Notes: generated from the letters alone by a model not told the origin. A stretch of DNA of 43,495 nt from Candidatus Nanopelagicales bacterium (GCA_028688835.1 JAQTXL010000005.1:1-43495); one strand, 5' to 3'. Numbered from the stretch's first letter, positions 1-10,681 are shown. Translations and numbers: made by a program.

Positions 1-1831
1 TGACGGACTTGGCGAGGTTGCGCGGCTGGTCGACGTCGTGGCCCTTGGCCGTGGCCATCTCGCAGGCGAACACCTGCAGCGGCACGGTCGAGACGAGCGG
101 CTGCATGAGCAGCGGCACGACGGGCACCCGGATGATGTGATCGCTGAACTGCGTGATCTTCTCGTCGCCCTCCTCGGCGATGGCCACGATGAGCGCGCCG
201 CGGGCACGCACCTCCTGGATCGCCGAGATCACCTTGTCGTGCAGGAAGCTGCGGGGCGAGGGCACGATGACGACCACGGGCACGCCGTCCTCGATGAGCG
301 CGATCGGCCCGTGCTTGAGCTCGCCGGCCGCGAAGCCCTCGGCGTGCATGTAGGCCAGCTCCTTGAGCTTGAGCGCACCCTCGAGGGCAACGGGGTAGCC
401 GACGTGCCGGCCGATGAAGAGCACCGACTTGGCGTCGGCAAGAGCGCGCGCAAGCACGCGAACAGGCTCGACGGTGTCGAGCACGAGGTCGACGGCATGG
501 GGCATGTTGTCGAGGTCGCTGAGCACGGCCCCGATCTCGTCGGACCCGAGGATGCCGCGCACCTGCGCGAGGTAGAGCCCGATGAGATAGGCCGCGACGA
601 TCTGGGTGAGGAAGGCCTTCGTCGAGGCAACTGCGATCTCGGGACCCGCATGCGTGTAGAGCACGCCATCGCACTCGCGCGGGATCGTCGAGCCGACGGT
701 GTTGCAGATTGCGAGCGTGCGGGCGCCCTGCTGCGCGGCGTGCCGAAGCGCCATGAGCGTGTCCATGGTCTCGCCCGACTGCGAGATCGCGATGACCAGC
801 GTGCGGGGGCCCACGATCGGCTCGCGGTAGCGGAACTCGCTGGCCACGTCGACCTCGACGGGGATGCGGGTCCAGTGCTCGACCGCGTACTTGGCCACCA
901 TGCCTGCGTGGTACGCCGTGCCGCAGGCGACCACCACGACCTTGTCGATGTCACGCAGGTCGGCGTCGTCGATGCGCATCTCGTCGAGCTGCAGCTGGCC
1001 GGCCTTGTTGATGCGACCGCGCAGGGAGTCGGCGACGGCCTTGGGCTGCTCGGCGATCTCCTTGAGCATGAACAGGTCGTAGCCGCCCTTCTCGGCGGCG
1101 GAGGCGTCCCAGTCGACCGTGAACGGTCGCACCTCAGCGGCGCCGCCGAAGAAGTCGGTCACCGTGACGCCCCCGGGCGTGAGGGTCACGACCTGGTCCT
1201 GCCCCAGCTCGAGGGCATTGCGCGTGTGATCGACGAAGGCCGCGACATCGGAGGCCAGGAAGTTCTCGCCCTCGCCGACACCGACCACCAGTGGTGAGTT
1301 GCGGCGGGCGCCCACCACGACATCGGGGTAGAGGGGCGAGACCGCGACCAGCGTGAAGGCGCCCTCGAGCACCTGCACCACCGTGCGCATGGCCAGGGTG
1401 AGATCGCCGACCTCGGGGAGCACGCGTGCCAGCAGATGCGCGACCACCTCGGAGTCGGTGTCGGAGGTCAGGTGCACGCCGGCTGCCGTGAGCTCCTCAC
1501 GGAGCTCGGAGAAGTTCTCGATGATGCCGTTGTGGATGATCGCGACCGTGCCGTCCTCGCTGACATGCGGATGGGCATTGCGATCAGTCGGGCCGCCATG
1601 CGTGGCCCAGCGGGTGTGGCCGATGCCGGTGGTGGAGTCAGGCAGCGGATCGATGCCCAGCAGCGCCTCGAGGTTGACGAGCTTGCCGGCCTTCTTGCGC
1701 GTATCGAGCACGCCGTCGGCGATCACCGCGACACCAGCGGAGTCATAGCCGCGGTACTCGAGGCGACGCAGCCCTGCGACGACGACCTCCAGGGCCTGCT
1801 TCTGACCGACGTACCCCACGATGCCGCACAT
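1..1831 (-). CDS. glmS: Glutamine--fructose-6-phosphate aminotransferase, 3' end truncated by window
   Basis: Minus-strand start ATG at 1831 reads MCGIVGYVGQKQ..., the N-terminal Cys glutaminase signature; frame runs off the left edge; adjacent to glmM as in other Actinomycetota. Confidence 0.9.
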   Translation of the reverse strand, partial: MCGIVGYVGQKQALEVVVAGLRRLEYRGYDSAGVAVIADGVLDTRKKAGKLVNLEALLGIDPLPDSTTGIGHTRWATHGGPTDRNAHPHVSEDGTVAIIHNGIIENFSELREELTAAGVHLTSDTDSEVVAHLLARVLPEVGDLTLAMRTVVQVLEGAFTLVAVSPLYPDVVVGARRNSPLVVGVGEGENFLASDVAAFVDHTRNALELGQDQVVTLTPGGVTVTDFFGGAAEVRPFTVDWDASAAEKGGYDLFMLKEIAEQPKAVADSLRGRINKAGQLQLDEMRIDDADLRDIDKVVVVACGTAYHAGMVAKYAVEHWTRIPVEVDVASEFRYREPIVGPRTLVIAISQSGETMDTLMALRHAAQQGARTLAICNTVGSTIPRECDGVLYTHAGPEIAVASTKAFLTQIVAAYLIGLYLAQVRGILGSDEIGAVLSDLDNMPHAVDLVLDTVEPVRVLARALADAKSVLFIGRHVGYPVALEGALKLKELAYMHAEGFAAGELKHGPIALIEDGVPVVVIVPSPRSFLHDKVISAIQEVRARGALIVAIAEEGDEKITQFSDHIIRVPVVPLLMQPLVSTVPLQVFACEMATAKGHDVDQPRNLAKSV

Positions 1832-1868
1832 GCACACAAGCCTACGTGGTCTGCGGGAGGATGTGCGG

Positions 1869-2831
1869 GTGCTCACCTTGCGCGTCAACTGCCCGGCCGA
1901 TGCGAGCCAGGCCGTCCAGGCGATCCTGCGCGCGCAGCCTGCGGTGAGCTCGCTCAGCGTGATCGAGGGAGCCAGCCAGATCCCGCAGGGCGACCTGATC
2001 TTCGCTGACATCCCGCGCGAGAGCGCCAACGAGGTGATCACCGCGCTCCGGGCGGCCGGCATCGACCAGACCGGCACCATCGTGCTCAACGACGCCGACA
2101 CGTGGATCTCGCGCGCGGCGTTCGACGCCGAACGCAAGGCACCCGGGGCGGACAGCGATGCCGTCGTCTGGGCGTCGGTCATCGAACGCGCCTACAACGA
2201 CACGGCGCTCACCTGGACCTTCATCTCCTTCATGATCCTGGCGACGGCGCTGGCGGCGATCGCCATCGTCACCGACTCGGTGATCCTGGTGATCGCCGCG
2301 ATGGTGCTCGGCCCTGAGTTCACTGCGGTTGCATCCCTGGGGCTGGCACTGGTGCGCCGCCGGCCGCAGCTGTTCCGGCGCGCGCTGCGCACGCTGATCA
2401 TCGGATTCTCGGTGTCCATCGCCGTCGTCGCCGCGATGGCCTTCATCGCCCAGGCCCTGGGCCTCATCACCGTCGATGAGCTGACGCGCCCGCGTCCGGG
2501 CACCAGCTTCATCTACTCACCGAACATGTGGTCGCTGGTCGTCGCGGTCATCGCCGGGGCGGCCGGTGTGCTCGCACTGACCTCCGCGCATGCAGGCGGC
2601 CTGGTGGGCGTGTTCATCTCGGTCACGACGATCCCGGCCTCAGGCGATGCAGCTCTGGCCATCGTGTTCGGCCGCTGGAGCGAGGCCGCCGGGTCGCTGA
2701 CGCAGCTGGTGGTGAATATCGCAGGCATGGCGATCGCCGGCTGGGCGACGCTGGCGCTGCAGCACGTGGTGTGGAACCGCGTTACGGCAAGGGCAGGGCG
2801 GACTGCACGACCTGAGCAAGCTGATCGGTGA
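1869..2831 (+). CDS. DUF389 family integral membrane protein
   Basis: ORF with hydrophobic helices ([50 protein letters not shown]), typical of DUF389; GGGAGG motif upstream of GTG at 1869 (GTG at 1863 is an alternative). Confidence 0.75.
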   Translation: MLTLRVNCPADASQAVQAILRAQPAVSSLSVIEGASQIPQGDLIFADIPRESANEVITALRAAGIDQTGTIVLNDADTWISRAAFDAERKAPGADSDAVVWASVIERAYNDTALTWTFISFMILATALAAIAIVTDSVILVIAAMVLGPEFTAVASLGLALVRRRPQLFRRALRTLIIGFSVSIAVVAAMAFIAQALGLITVDELTRPRPGTSFIYSPNMWSLVVAVIAGAAGVLALTSAHAGGLVGVFISVTTIPASGDAALAIVFGRWSEAAGSLTQLVVNIAGMAIAGWATLALQHVVWNRVTARAGRTARPEQADR

Positions 2832-4131
2832 TGCGCTGCGCGACCTCGCTGCTGCGCGCCTCGACCATCACGCGGATCACCGGCTCGGTGCCGGACGAGC
2901 GCAGGAGCACCCGGCCGTCGGCGCCGAGTTCTGCCTCCGCGGCAGCGACTGCGGCTGCGACCTCGGCCGAGGACTCCAGGGCCGCCTTGTCGACATTGCG
3001 GACGTTCACGAGCACCTGCGGCAGCTTGACGAGCTCGGCTGCCAGCTGCGCGAGGCTCTGGCCGGTGGCGGTCATGCGCGCCAGCAGGTGCAGGGCTGTC
3101 AGCAGCCCGTCGCCGGTCGTGGCGTGCTCGAGCATCACGACGTGGCCGCTCTGCTCGCCGCCGAGGGCGAACGCGCCGGCCTTCATCGCCTCGAGCACGT
3201 AGCGGTCGCCGACACCGGTCTCGACCACGGCGATGCCGTGCTGCTGCATCGCCAGCTTGAAGCCGAGATTGGCCATGACCGTGGCGACGACGGTGCCGCC
3301 GGCCAGCGTGCCGGCCTCGTGCATGCCGATGGCCAGGATCGCGAGGATGTGATCACCGTCGATGACGCTGCCGTCGGCGGCCACCGCCAGGCAGCGATCG
3401 GCATCGCCATCGTGCGCGATGCCGGCATCGGCGCCGTGCTCGAGCACTGCCGCGATGAGGTCCTCCAGATGCGTGCTGCCGCAGTTCTCGTTGATGTTGA
3501 GGCCGTTGGGCTCGGCGTGGATCGCGATGACCTCGGCGCCGGCGGCACGCAGCACGGCCGGGGCCACGGCAGATGCCGCGCCATTGGCGCAGTCGACGAC
3601 GACGCGCAGCCCGTCGAGGTGATTGGGCAGCGTGCGCAGCAGGTGCGTCTCGTAGAGCTCGACGGCGATGCCATTGGCCTGGATGTGGCCGATGTCGGCG
3701 CCGAGCGGGCGCTCCCAGGGCTCACGGAGCCGGGCCTCGATGGCGTCCTCGATCACATCGTCGAGCTTGTGCCCGCCGCGCGCGAAGAACTTGATGCCGT
3801 TGTCGGGCATGGGGTTGTGCGAGGCGGAGAGCATGACGCCCAGATCGGCGCCCAGGGCGTCGGTCAGGAAGGCGACCGTGGGGGTGGGCACGACCCCGAG
3901 GGTGATGACGTCGACGCCGGCGCTGGCCAGGCCGGCCACGATCGCCGATTCGAGGAACTGGCCGCTGATGCGCGAATCGCGCCCGACCACGGCGCGCGGG
4001 CGATGCCCGGCGAAGCTGCCGACCTCGCCCAGCACGTGGGCTGCCGCGACTGCAAGGTCCAGCGCCAACTCCGCCGTGAGATCGCGATTCGCGAGCCCAC
4101 GGACACCGTCGGTGCCGAAGAGCCGACCCAA
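2782..4131 (-). CDS. glmM: Phosphoglucosamine mutase
   Basis: [19 protein letters not shown] start and active-site motif [18 protein letters not shown]. Confidence 0.96.
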   Translation of the reverse strand: MGRLFGTDGVRGLANRDLTAELALDLAVAAAHVLGEVGSFAGHRPRAVVGRDSRISGQFLESAIVAGLASAGVDVITLGVVPTPTVAFLTDALGADLGVMLSASHNPMPDNGIKFFARGGHKLDDVIEDAIEARLREPWERPLGADIGHIQANGIAVELYETHLLRTLPNHLDGLRVVVDCANGAASAVAPAVLRAAGAEVIAIHAEPNGLNINENCGSTHLEDLIAAVLEHGADAGIAHDGDADRCLAVAADGSVIDGDHILAILAIGMHEAGTLAGGTVVATVMANLGFKLAMQQHGIAVVETGVGDRYVLEAMKAGAFALGGEQSGHVVMLEHATTGDGLLTALHLLARMTATGQSLAQLAAELVKLPQVLVNVRNVDKAALESSAEVAAAVAAAEAELGADGRVLLRSSGTEPVIRVMVEARSSEVAQRITDQLAQVVQSALPLP

Positions 4132-4135
4132 GGGG

Positions 4136-4639
4136 TCAGCGCTTGCTGTACTGGGAAGCCTTGCGGGCCTTCTTCAGGCCGTACTTCTTGCGCTCCTTGG
4201 CACGCGGGTCACGCGTGAGGAAGCCAGCCTTCTTCAGCGACGGACGGTTGCCCTCGGTGTCGATGCCGTTGAGCGCGCGTGCCACGCCCAGGCGCAGGGC
4301 GCCGGCCTGGCCGGAGACACCACCGCCGTGGATGCGGGCGATGACGTCGAACTTGCCCTCGGCGCCGGTGGTCGTGAACGGATCGTTCACTTCCTGCTGG
4401 TGCACCTTGTTGGGGAAGTAGTTGTCGAGGTCGCGGCCGTTGATGGTCCACTTGCCGGTGCCGGGAACGATGCGCACGCGGGCGATGGCCTGCTTGCGAC
4501 GACCCGTGGCAGCACCCGGGGCGACGACGACGTCACGGGTGACCACTGCGCGCGCAGGGGTCTCGGAGGTGTACTCCGAGGGAATCTCTTCCTCGGTGTC
4601 GATGTCGACGTCTGCGATCGTGGCCTCTGACACTGCCAT
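4136..4639 (-). CDS. rpsI: 30S ribosomal protein S9 (uS9) with acidic N-terminal extension
   Basis: [36 protein letters not shown] and C-terminal [12 protein letters not shown]. Confidence 0.97.
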   Translation of the reverse strand: MAVSEATIADVDIDTEEEIPSEYTSETPARAVVTRDVVVAPGAATGRRKQAIARVRIVPGTGKWTINGRDLDNYFPNKVHQQEVNDPFTTTGAEGKFDVIARIHGGGVSGQAGALRLGVARALNGIDTEGNRPSLKKAGFLTRDPRAKERKKYGLKKARKASQYSKR

Positions 4640-4671
4640 GTCCTCTTCGTTAAGTTCCGGCTCGGGGAGTT

Positions 4672-5115
4672 CTACTGTGCGATCTGGGTGATCGCGAACG
4701 GCTGTGGTGCCTGTGCGGCGTGCGGGTGGTCGGCTCCGCCGTACACCTTGAGCTTCTTCAGCTGCTGCTTGCCGATCTTGTTGTGGGGCAGCATGCCCTT
4801 GACCGCCTTGAGGACAGCCTTGTCGGCGTTGTCATTGAGGAGGTCGGAGTAGGTCGTCGATGACATGCCACCCGGGTAGCCGGAGTGGTGGTACGCCTTC
4901 TTCTGCTCACGCTTCTGACCGGTCAGTGCGACCTTGTCGGCGTTGATGATGATGACGAAGTCGCCGGTGTCGATGTGCGGGGCGTAGGTGGGCTTGTGCT
5001 TGCCGCGCAGCAGGTTCGCAGCGTGCGTGGCAAGGCGTCCGAGGACGACATCGGATGCGTCGATGACATGCCAGGTACGAGTAACCTCGCCGGCCTTAGG
5101 GCTGTACGTGCGCAC
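4672..5115 (-). CDS. rplM: 50S ribosomal protein L13 (uL13)
   Basis: [45 protein letters not shown] start with AAGGTGG upstream; pairs with rpsI. Confidence 0.97.
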   Translation of the reverse strand: MRTYSPKAGEVTRTWHVIDASDVVLGRLATHAANLLRGKHKPTYAPHIDTGDFVIIINADKVALTGQKREQKKAYHHSGYPGGMSSTTYSDLLNDNADKAVLKAVKGMLPHNKIGKQQLKKLKVYGGADHPHAAQAPQPFAITQIAQ

Positions 5116-5274
5116 GGGACGCCACCTTCATAGTTGGTTCGGACTGGTGATGCGGGCCTCAGGACTCATGGGGAAGCACTGAAGCGACCCCAAAGAGTAC
5201 CCAGTGAGGGCGGTTTCAGCCAAATCGGGTGGGCCTGCGCCCGGCTCCGGCGGCACCGGCCTCCGTCGAGGACC

Positions 5275-5967
5275 CTAGCCCAGGCCCAGGCCCGCCGCGA
5301 CCTCGCGCATCTGGTGCTCGAAGAAGGCCCGGCGGGTGCGCTGGCCGGGCGCGACGACGTTGGTGAGGTGCCCGAAGACCTCCAGAGAGACCGCGCCCAG
5401 CAGGGTCGCCCAGGAGGCCAGTCCGCGCGCGATGCGCTCGTCGGGGATGCCTCCCGCCGCGGATGACGCGAGCGGGGCGATCGCCGTGCGCACGACCTTG
5501 GCCTCAGCAGGGGCCAGGCCCGCTGCGGGCTCCGGCATCTGCGCGAGGATCGTGAGCAGCAGCGTGGGCACGCGGCTTGCTGGGCCGATCGTGGCCTCGG
5601 GGGCCGCGTAGCCCGGCACCGGACTGCCGTAGATGAGGGCGTACTCGTGCGGGTGCTCCAGCGCCCAGGTGCGCACGGCCATGGCCACGGCGACGAAGCG
5701 GCCCATGAGGTCGGCACGCGCCACGCGCGCCTCGGCGGTCTCGGCCACCGCACCGAGGGCGTCGTACGCGTCGACGATGAGCAGGGTGAGCAGCGCATCG
5801 CGGCTGGGCACGTAGCGGTAGACGGCCGACGACACCATGCCCAGATCGCGCGCGATGGCGCGCAGCGACAGCCCGGCTGCGCCCTCGACCGCCAGGTGCG
5901 CACGGCCCAGCTCGAGGATCTGCGCCGTGAGCTCCTCGCGGGCAGCCTCGCGCCGGGTCCTGGCCAT
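5275..5967 (-). CDS. TetR family transcriptional regulator
   Basis: MARTRREAAREELTAQILELGRAHLAVEGAAGLSLRAIARDLGMVSSAVYRYVPSRDALLTLLI has the TetR helix-turn-helix; divergent from an SDR gene with palindromes between them. Confidence 0.9.
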   Translation of the reverse strand: MARTRREAAREELTAQILELGRAHLAVEGAAGLSLRAIARDLGMVSSAVYRYVPSRDALLTLLIVDAYDALGAVAETAEARVARADLMGRFVAVAMAVRTWALEHPHEYALIYGSPVPGYAAPEATIGPASRVPTLLLTILAQMPEPAAGLAPAEAKVVRTAIAPLASSAAGGIPDERIARGLASWATLLGAVSLEVFGHLTNVVAPGQRTRRAFFEHQMREVAAGLGLG

Positions 5968-6009
5968 GGCCTGATCCTCGCACAGCCGGCACCAGTCGTC
6001 TTGCATTTC

Positions 6010-6045
6010 GAGAGCAGTGCTCTCTATAGTGAGAGCACTGCTCTC
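6010..6045. promoter_or_regulatory. Double palindromic operator (probable TetR site) flanking a TATAGT -10-like element
   Basis: GAGAGCAGTGCTCTC (6010-6024) TATAGT (6025-6030) GAGAGCACTGCTCTC (6031-6045) in the divergent tetR/SDR intergenic region. Confidence 0.75.
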
Positions 6046-6060
6046 GCATTGGAGGCCATC

Positions 6061-7005
6061 ATGAGCATCGCAGTCAGCCCAGGAACCCACCTCGTCGTCG
6101 GCGCCGGCGCCGTCGGCAGCGCGCTCGCACTCGAGCTCGCCCAGGCCGGTGCGTCCGTCGCCCTCGTGACGCGCTCGGGCTCAGGCCCTGCGCACGACGG
6201 CATCCGGCGGATCGCCGCGGACGCGTCATCAGTGGCCGCACTGCGCACAGCGGCGGGCACCGCGGCTGCCGTCTACAACTGCGCGAACCCGCCGTACCAC
6301 CGCTGGCCCCAGGAGTGGCCGCCCATGGCCCAGGCCTTCCTCGCCTATGCCGAGCAGACCGGCGCGGTGCTCGTGACGTGCTCGAATCTCTACGTCTACG
6401 GGCCGCAGTCCGGCACCCTGCACGAGGGCCTCCCCCTGGCCGCTCCCGGGACCAAGGGCCGCATCCGAGTGGCGATGTGGCAGGAGGCCAAGGCCGCCCA
6501 TGATGCGGGCCGCATCCGCGCCACCGAGGTGCGCGGGTCGGACTACATCACCGCGAATGCGCAGAGCCGCCTGGGCGACCGGGTGGTGCCTCGGCTCCTG
6601 CGCGGCAAGGGCGTGCAGCTGGTCGGCGGCCTCGACACCCAGCACACCTGGACGGCTCCTCGCGACGTCGCGCGCCTCATGGCCATCGCGGGCTCGGACC
6701 CGCAGGCCTGGGGCCGCGCCTGGCATGTGCCGAGCAATCCGCCCAGGTCGCAGCGCGAGGCGGTCGCCGACCTGTGCGCGGCTGCTGGCGTCGCTGCGGT
6801 GAAGGTCGGTGCCGTGCCCGGGCTGATGCTGCGCGCGTTGGGGCTCGTGAATCCCATGATCCGCGAGCTGGGCGAGACCGAGTACCAGTTCGCCAGTGAC
6901 TTCGTGCTCGATGACTCCCAGGCGCGAGCCGCCTTCGGCATGGAGCCGACGCCGTGGGCGACGCTGGTCAGCGACCAGGTGGCGGCGTACCGCAGCCGCG
7001 GCTGA
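6061..7005 (+). CDS. NAD-dependent epimerase/dehydratase (SDR) family protein
   Basis: Nucleotide-binding motif HLVVGAGAVGSALALELAQAG; YVYGPQSGTL; ATG at 6061 with GGAGG upstream. Confidence 0.85.
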   Translation: MSIAVSPGTHLVVGAGAVGSALALELAQAGASVALVTRSGSGPAHDGIRRIAADASSVAALRTAAGTAAAVYNCANPPYHRWPQEWPPMAQAFLAYAEQTGAVLVTCSNLYVYGPQSGTLHEGLPLAAPGTKGRIRVAMWQEAKAAHDAGRIRATEVRGSDYITANAQSRLGDRVVPRLLRGKGVQLVGGLDTQHTWTAPRDVARLMAIAGSDPQAWGRAWHVPSNPPRSQREAVADLCAAAGVAAVKVGAVPGLMLRALGLVNPMIRELGETEYQFASDFVLDDSQARAAFGMEPTPWATLVSDQVAAYRSRG

Positions 7006-7008
7006 GGA

Positions 7009-7818
7009 CTACGACGGATCGTCGCAGGCGCCGTCGAGCGTGCGCATGTCGCGCGTGACGCGCTGGCGCGCCGCGAGCTGCTCGTCGGGCGGGTAGCCGA
7101 CCTCCTCGAGCACGAGCGGGTGCGGGGGCATCACCGTGACCCCCACGTTGCGCTCACCGCCTGCGAGCACCTGCCCCGGCCACGTGGTCGGCTGGCGGCC
7201 ATCGCCCACCGGCAGCATGGCGCCGACGATGCTGCGCACCATCGAATGGCAGAAGGCGTCGGCCTGGATCGTCATGACGCAGGAGTCGGCCTCGCGGCGC
7301 CACACCAGGCTCTGCACTGAGCGCACCGTGCTCGAGAAGTCGCGCGGCTTGCAGTAGGCCGCGAAGTCGTGCAGGCCCAGGAGGCTGCGTGCGGCCTCGT
7401 TCATCGCATCGATGTCGAGCGCGCGGTGGTAGGTCAGGGTCTGCCGGCGCATGAGCGGGTTCATCAGTGTCGATCGGTCGCAGACGCGGTAGGTGTACCG
7501 CCGCCACATCGCGGCGAAGCGGGCGTCGAAGCCGGCAGGCGCGCGCTCCATGCGGTGGATGCGGATGTCGGCGGGCAGGGCCCGGTTGACGCGACCGGCA
7601 TCCTCGAGTGCGTCCCACTGGCGCTGGGTGATGTCGAGGTGCGCAACCTGGCCGCGCGCATGCACGCCGGCGTCGGTGCGGCCTGCGCAGTAGATCTCGA
7701 TGTGGTCGCGCGTCAGCATGTCGAACACGCGCATGAGCTCGCCCTGCACGGTGCGCAGCTCGGTCTGCACGGCCCAGCCGTGGAAGTCGGTGCCGTCGTA
7801 CGACAGGTCGAGCCGCAA
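7009..7818 (-). CDS. truA: tRNA pseudouridine(38-40) synthase TruA
   Basis: RLDLSYDGTDFHGWAVQ and catalytic region CAGRTDAGVHARGQVAHLD; TTG start; located after rplQ. Confidence 0.95.
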   Translation of the reverse strand: MRLDLSYDGTDFHGWAVQTELRTVQGELMRVFDMLTRDHIEIYCAGRTDAGVHARGQVAHLDITQRQWDALEDAGRVNRALPADIRIHRMERAPAGFDARFAAMWRRYTYRVCDRSTLMNPLMRRQTLTYHRALDIDAMNEAARSLLGLHDFAAYCKPRDFSSTVRSVQSLVWRREADSCVMTIQADAFCHSMVRSIVGAMLPVGDGRQPTTWPGQVLAGGERNVGVTVMPPHPLVLEEVGYPPDEQLAARQRVTRDMRTLDGACDDPS

Positions 7819-7821
7819 ACG

Positions 7822-7860
7822 GATCAGCCCGTCGCCCGGGTGACCGGGGACGGGCTGATC
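7822..7860 (-). terminator. Stem-loop downstream of rplQ
   Basis: GATCAGCCCGTC (7822-7833) / GACGGGCTGATC (7849-7860), with inner CCCGG-GTGA-CCGGG (7835-7848). Confidence 0.7.
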
Positions 7861-7874
7861 AGAGTCGTGCTGGG

Positions 7875-8483
7875 TCAGGACTTGTCCTCGTCGACCGTGT
7901 CGTCCTGGACGACCTCGATGACGGTGATGTCCTCTTCGATCACCTCGCCGGTCGCATCGACCGTGACCTCGTCGACGACGATCTCCTCTGCGACGACGTT
8001 GCCGTCAGCATCGGTGAACACCTCCTCGACCACGGTCTCGACGACTGCCGGCGCTGCGGTGGCCGCTGCCTGCTCCTTGGCTGCGCGCTGCGTGGCAGCA
8101 CTGGCCTCGGCGATGACCTGCTCCAGCATCGGCTCGCAGAGCTCGATGATGGCCATGGGGGCGTTGTCGCCCTTGCGGTTGCCGATCTTGGTGATGCGCG
8201 TGTAGCCACCCTGACGGCCGACGTAGTTCGGCGCGATCTCGGTGAACAGCGTGTGCACAACCGACTTGTCGCGCACGACCGTGAGCACCCGACGGCGGGC
8301 GTGCAGGTCGCCGCGCTTGGCCTGGGTGATGAGGCGCTCGGCGAGCGGACGGAGTCGCTTTGCCTTGGCCTCGGTCGTGGTGATGCGCCCGTGCTCGAAG
8401 AGCGAGGTGGCGAGATTGGCCAGGATCAGCCGCTCATGGGCCGGACCACCGCCGAGGCGGGGACCCTTGGTAGGCGTGGGCAT
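7875..8483 (-). CDS. rplQ: 50S ribosomal protein L17 (bL17) with long acidic C-terminal tail
   Basis: [52 protein letters not shown]. Confidence 0.96.
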   Translation of the reverse strand: MPTPTKGPRLGGGPAHERLILANLATSLFEHGRITTTEAKAKRLRPLAERLITQAKRGDLHARRRVLTVVRDKSVVHTLFTEIAPNYVGRQGGYTRITKIGNRKGDNAPMAIIELCEPMLEQVIAEASAATQRAAKEQAAATAAPAVVETVVEEVFTDADGNVVAEEIVVDEVTVDATGEVIEEDITVIEVVQDDTVDEDKS

Positions 8484-8520
8484 CGAAGTTCTCCTGTCAG
8501 TTGCTAAAGATCAGTGGTGA

Positions 8521-9540
8521 TTAGAGCTGCTCGTCCTCGGCGAATGCGAGGTCGTCATCTTCTTCATCGTTGTAGTAGGCAGCCTGGGTCGGATCGAATC
8601 CGGGCGGGCTGTCCTTGAGGGCCAGGCCCAGGCTTGCCAGCTTGACCTTGACCTCGTCGATCGACTTCGCACCGAAGTTGCGGATGTCGAGCAGATCGGC
8701 CTCGCTGCGCGTGATGAGCTCACCCACGGTGTGGATGCCCTCGCGCTTGAGGCAGTTGTACGACCGGACGGTCATGTCGAGCTGCTCGATCGGGGTCGAC
8801 AGCTGCTCGGCGACGAACGTGTCGGTCGGCGACGGGCCGATGTCGATGCCCTCGGCGTCGACGTTGAGCTCACGAGCCAGGCCGAAGAGCTCGACCAGCG
8901 TCTTGCCTGCTGACGCGACAGCGTCGGCCGGACGGATCGACTGCTTGGTCTCGACGTCGATCACGAGCTTGTCGAAGTCGGTGCGCTGCTCGACACGGGT
9001 CGCCTCGACCTTGTAGGTCACCTTGAGGACCGGCGAGTAGATCGAGTCGACCGGGATGCGGCCGATCTCCTGGCCGGGCTGCTTGTTCAGCGTGGCGGAG
9101 ACGTAGCCGCGGCCGCGCTCGACCACGAGCTCGATCTCCAGCTTGCCCTTGTCGTTGAGCTCGGCGATGTGCAGCTCGGGGTTGTGCACCTCGACGCCGG
9201 CCGGAGGCTGGATGTCGGCAGCGACGACCTTGCCGGGGCCCTGCTTGCGCAGGTACATCACGACAGGCTCGTCGTGCTCCGAGGAGACGACCAGCTGCTT
9301 GATGTTCAGGATGAGCTCGGTGACATCCTCCTTGACACCCGGGATCGTCGTGAACTCGTGCAGCACGCCGTCGATGCGGATGCTCGTGACTGCAGCCCCC
9401 GGGATCGAGGAGAGCAGGGTGCGACGAAGCGAGTTGCCGAGGGTGTAGCCGAATCCTGGCTCGAGGGGCTCGAGGATGAACCGCGAGCGGAACTCGCTGA
9501 TGGGCTCCTCGGTGAGCACGGGGCGCTGGCTGATGAGCAC
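8521..9540 (-). CDS. rpoA: DNA-directed RNA polymerase subunit alpha
   Basis: [43 protein letters not shown] and the alpha-CTD. Confidence 0.98.
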   Translation of the reverse strand: MLISQRPVLTEEPISEFRSRFILEPLEPGFGYTLGNSLRRTLLSSIPGAAVTSIRIDGVLHEFTTIPGVKEDVTELILNIKQLVVSSEHDEPVVMYLRKQGPGKVVAADIQPPAGVEVHNPELHIAELNDKGKLEIELVVERGRGYVSATLNKQPGQEIGRIPVDSIYSPVLKVTYKVEATRVEQRTDFDKLVIDVETKQSIRPADAVASAGKTLVELFGLARELNVDAEGIDIGPSPTDTFVAEQLSTPIEQLDMTVRSYNCLKREGIHTVGELITRSEADLLDIRNFGAKSIDEVKVKLASLGLALKDSPPGFDPTQAAYYNDEEDDDLAFAEDEQL

Positions 9541-9588
9541 GTTGTCTTCCTTCCCGCGACGACCACTATTTGAAGTCGCGTTTCATAG

Positions 9589-9612
9589 GGCGACCGGATG
9601 GCTCCGGTCGCC
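9589..9612 (-). terminator. Perfect 10-bp hairpin between rpsD and rpoA (attenuator or partial terminator candidate)
   Basis: GGCGACCGGA-TGGC-TCCGGTCGCC, immediately after the rpsD stop; no U-tract. Confidence 0.5.
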
Positions 9613-9618
9613 GGGGGA

Positions 9619-10245
9619 TTACTTGGAGTAGAGCTCGACGATCAGCTGTTCCTGGACCGGGGTGTCGATGACGGCGCGAGCCGGCAGCGCGTGGACCAGG
9701 ATGCGCATCTTCGACGGGATGACCTCGAGCCATGCAGGCACGGTGCGCTCGCCGATCTCGGCGTGCGCGACGATGAACGGGGTCATCTCGCGTGAGCCGG
9801 GGGCGACCTCGACGATGTCGTTGGCGGTGACGCGGAACGACGGGATGTTCACCTTCTGGCCGTTGACCAGGAAGTGCCCGTGCGTGACCAGTTGACGGGC
9901 CATGTCGCGCGACTTGGCGAAGCCAGCGCGGAACACGACGTTGTCCAGACGGGTCTCCAGGATCACCAGGAGGTTCTCACCGGTCTTGCCCGCCTGACGC
10001 GAGGCCTCGACGAAGTAGTTCGCGAACTGCTTCTCGAGCACGCCGTACATGCGGGTGGCCTTCTGCTTCTCACGAAGCTGCAGCAGGTACTCGCTGTCCT
10101 TCGAGCGACCGCGGCCGTGCTGGCCCGGAGGGTAGGGACGCTTCTCGAACGGGCAGGCCGGCGAGTCGCACTTTGCTCCCTTGAGGAACAACTTCATCTT
10201 CTCGCGGCGGCACCGCTTGCAATCGGCAGCTGTATAACGCGCCAT
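9619..10245 (-). CDS. rpsD: 30S ribosomal protein S4 (uS4)
   Basis: MARYTAADCKRCRREKMKLFLKG and C-terminal VQEQLIVELYSK. Confidence 0.97.
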   Translation of the reverse strand: MARYTAADCKRCRREKMKLFLKGAKCDSPACPFEKRPYPPGQHGRGRSKDSEYLLQLREKQKATRMYGVLEKQFANYFVEASRQAGKTGENLLVILETRLDNVVFRAGFAKSRDMARQLVTHGHFLVNGQKVNIPSFRVTANDIVEVAPGSREMTPFIVAHAEIGERTVPAWLEVIPSKMRILVHALPARAVIDTPVQEQLIVELYSK

Positions 10246-10273
10246 GGTTCTTCGCTCCTGTTTCTACGCGCGA

Positions 10274-10681
10274 CTAGACGCGACGACGCTTGGATGGGCG
10301 GGTGCCGTTGTGCGGCGCGGGCGTGACGTCGGCGATCGAGCCGACCTCAAGACCAGTTGCCTGCAGCGAACGGATAGCGGTCTCGCGGCCTGAGCCCGGA
10401 CCCTTGACGAACACGTCGACCTTGCGCATGCCGTGCTCCATCGCGCGACGTGCTGCCGACTCTGCGGCGAGCTGCGCGGCGAACGGGGTGCTCTTGCGGC
10501 TGCCCTTGAACCCGACCTGGCCGGCGCTCGACCAGGCGATGACTGCGCCTGTCGGGTCGGTGATCGAGACGATCGTGTTGTTGAACGTGCTCTTGATGTG
10601 AGCGTGGCCGTGGGCCACGTTCTTCTTCTCCTTGCGGCGAACCTTCTTCGCCGCGCCCTTCTGACCTGTCTTCGGTGCCAT
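10274..10681 (-). CDS. rpsK: 30S ribosomal protein S11 (uS11)
   Basis: [49 protein letters not shown]. Confidence 0.98.
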   Translation of the reverse strand: MAPKTGQKGAAKKVRRKEKKNVAHGHAHIKSTFNNTIVSITDPTGAVIAWSSAGQVGFKGSRKSTPFAAQLAAESAARRAMEHGMRKVDVFVKGPGSGRETAIRSLQATGLEVGSIADVTPAPHNGTRPSKRRRV

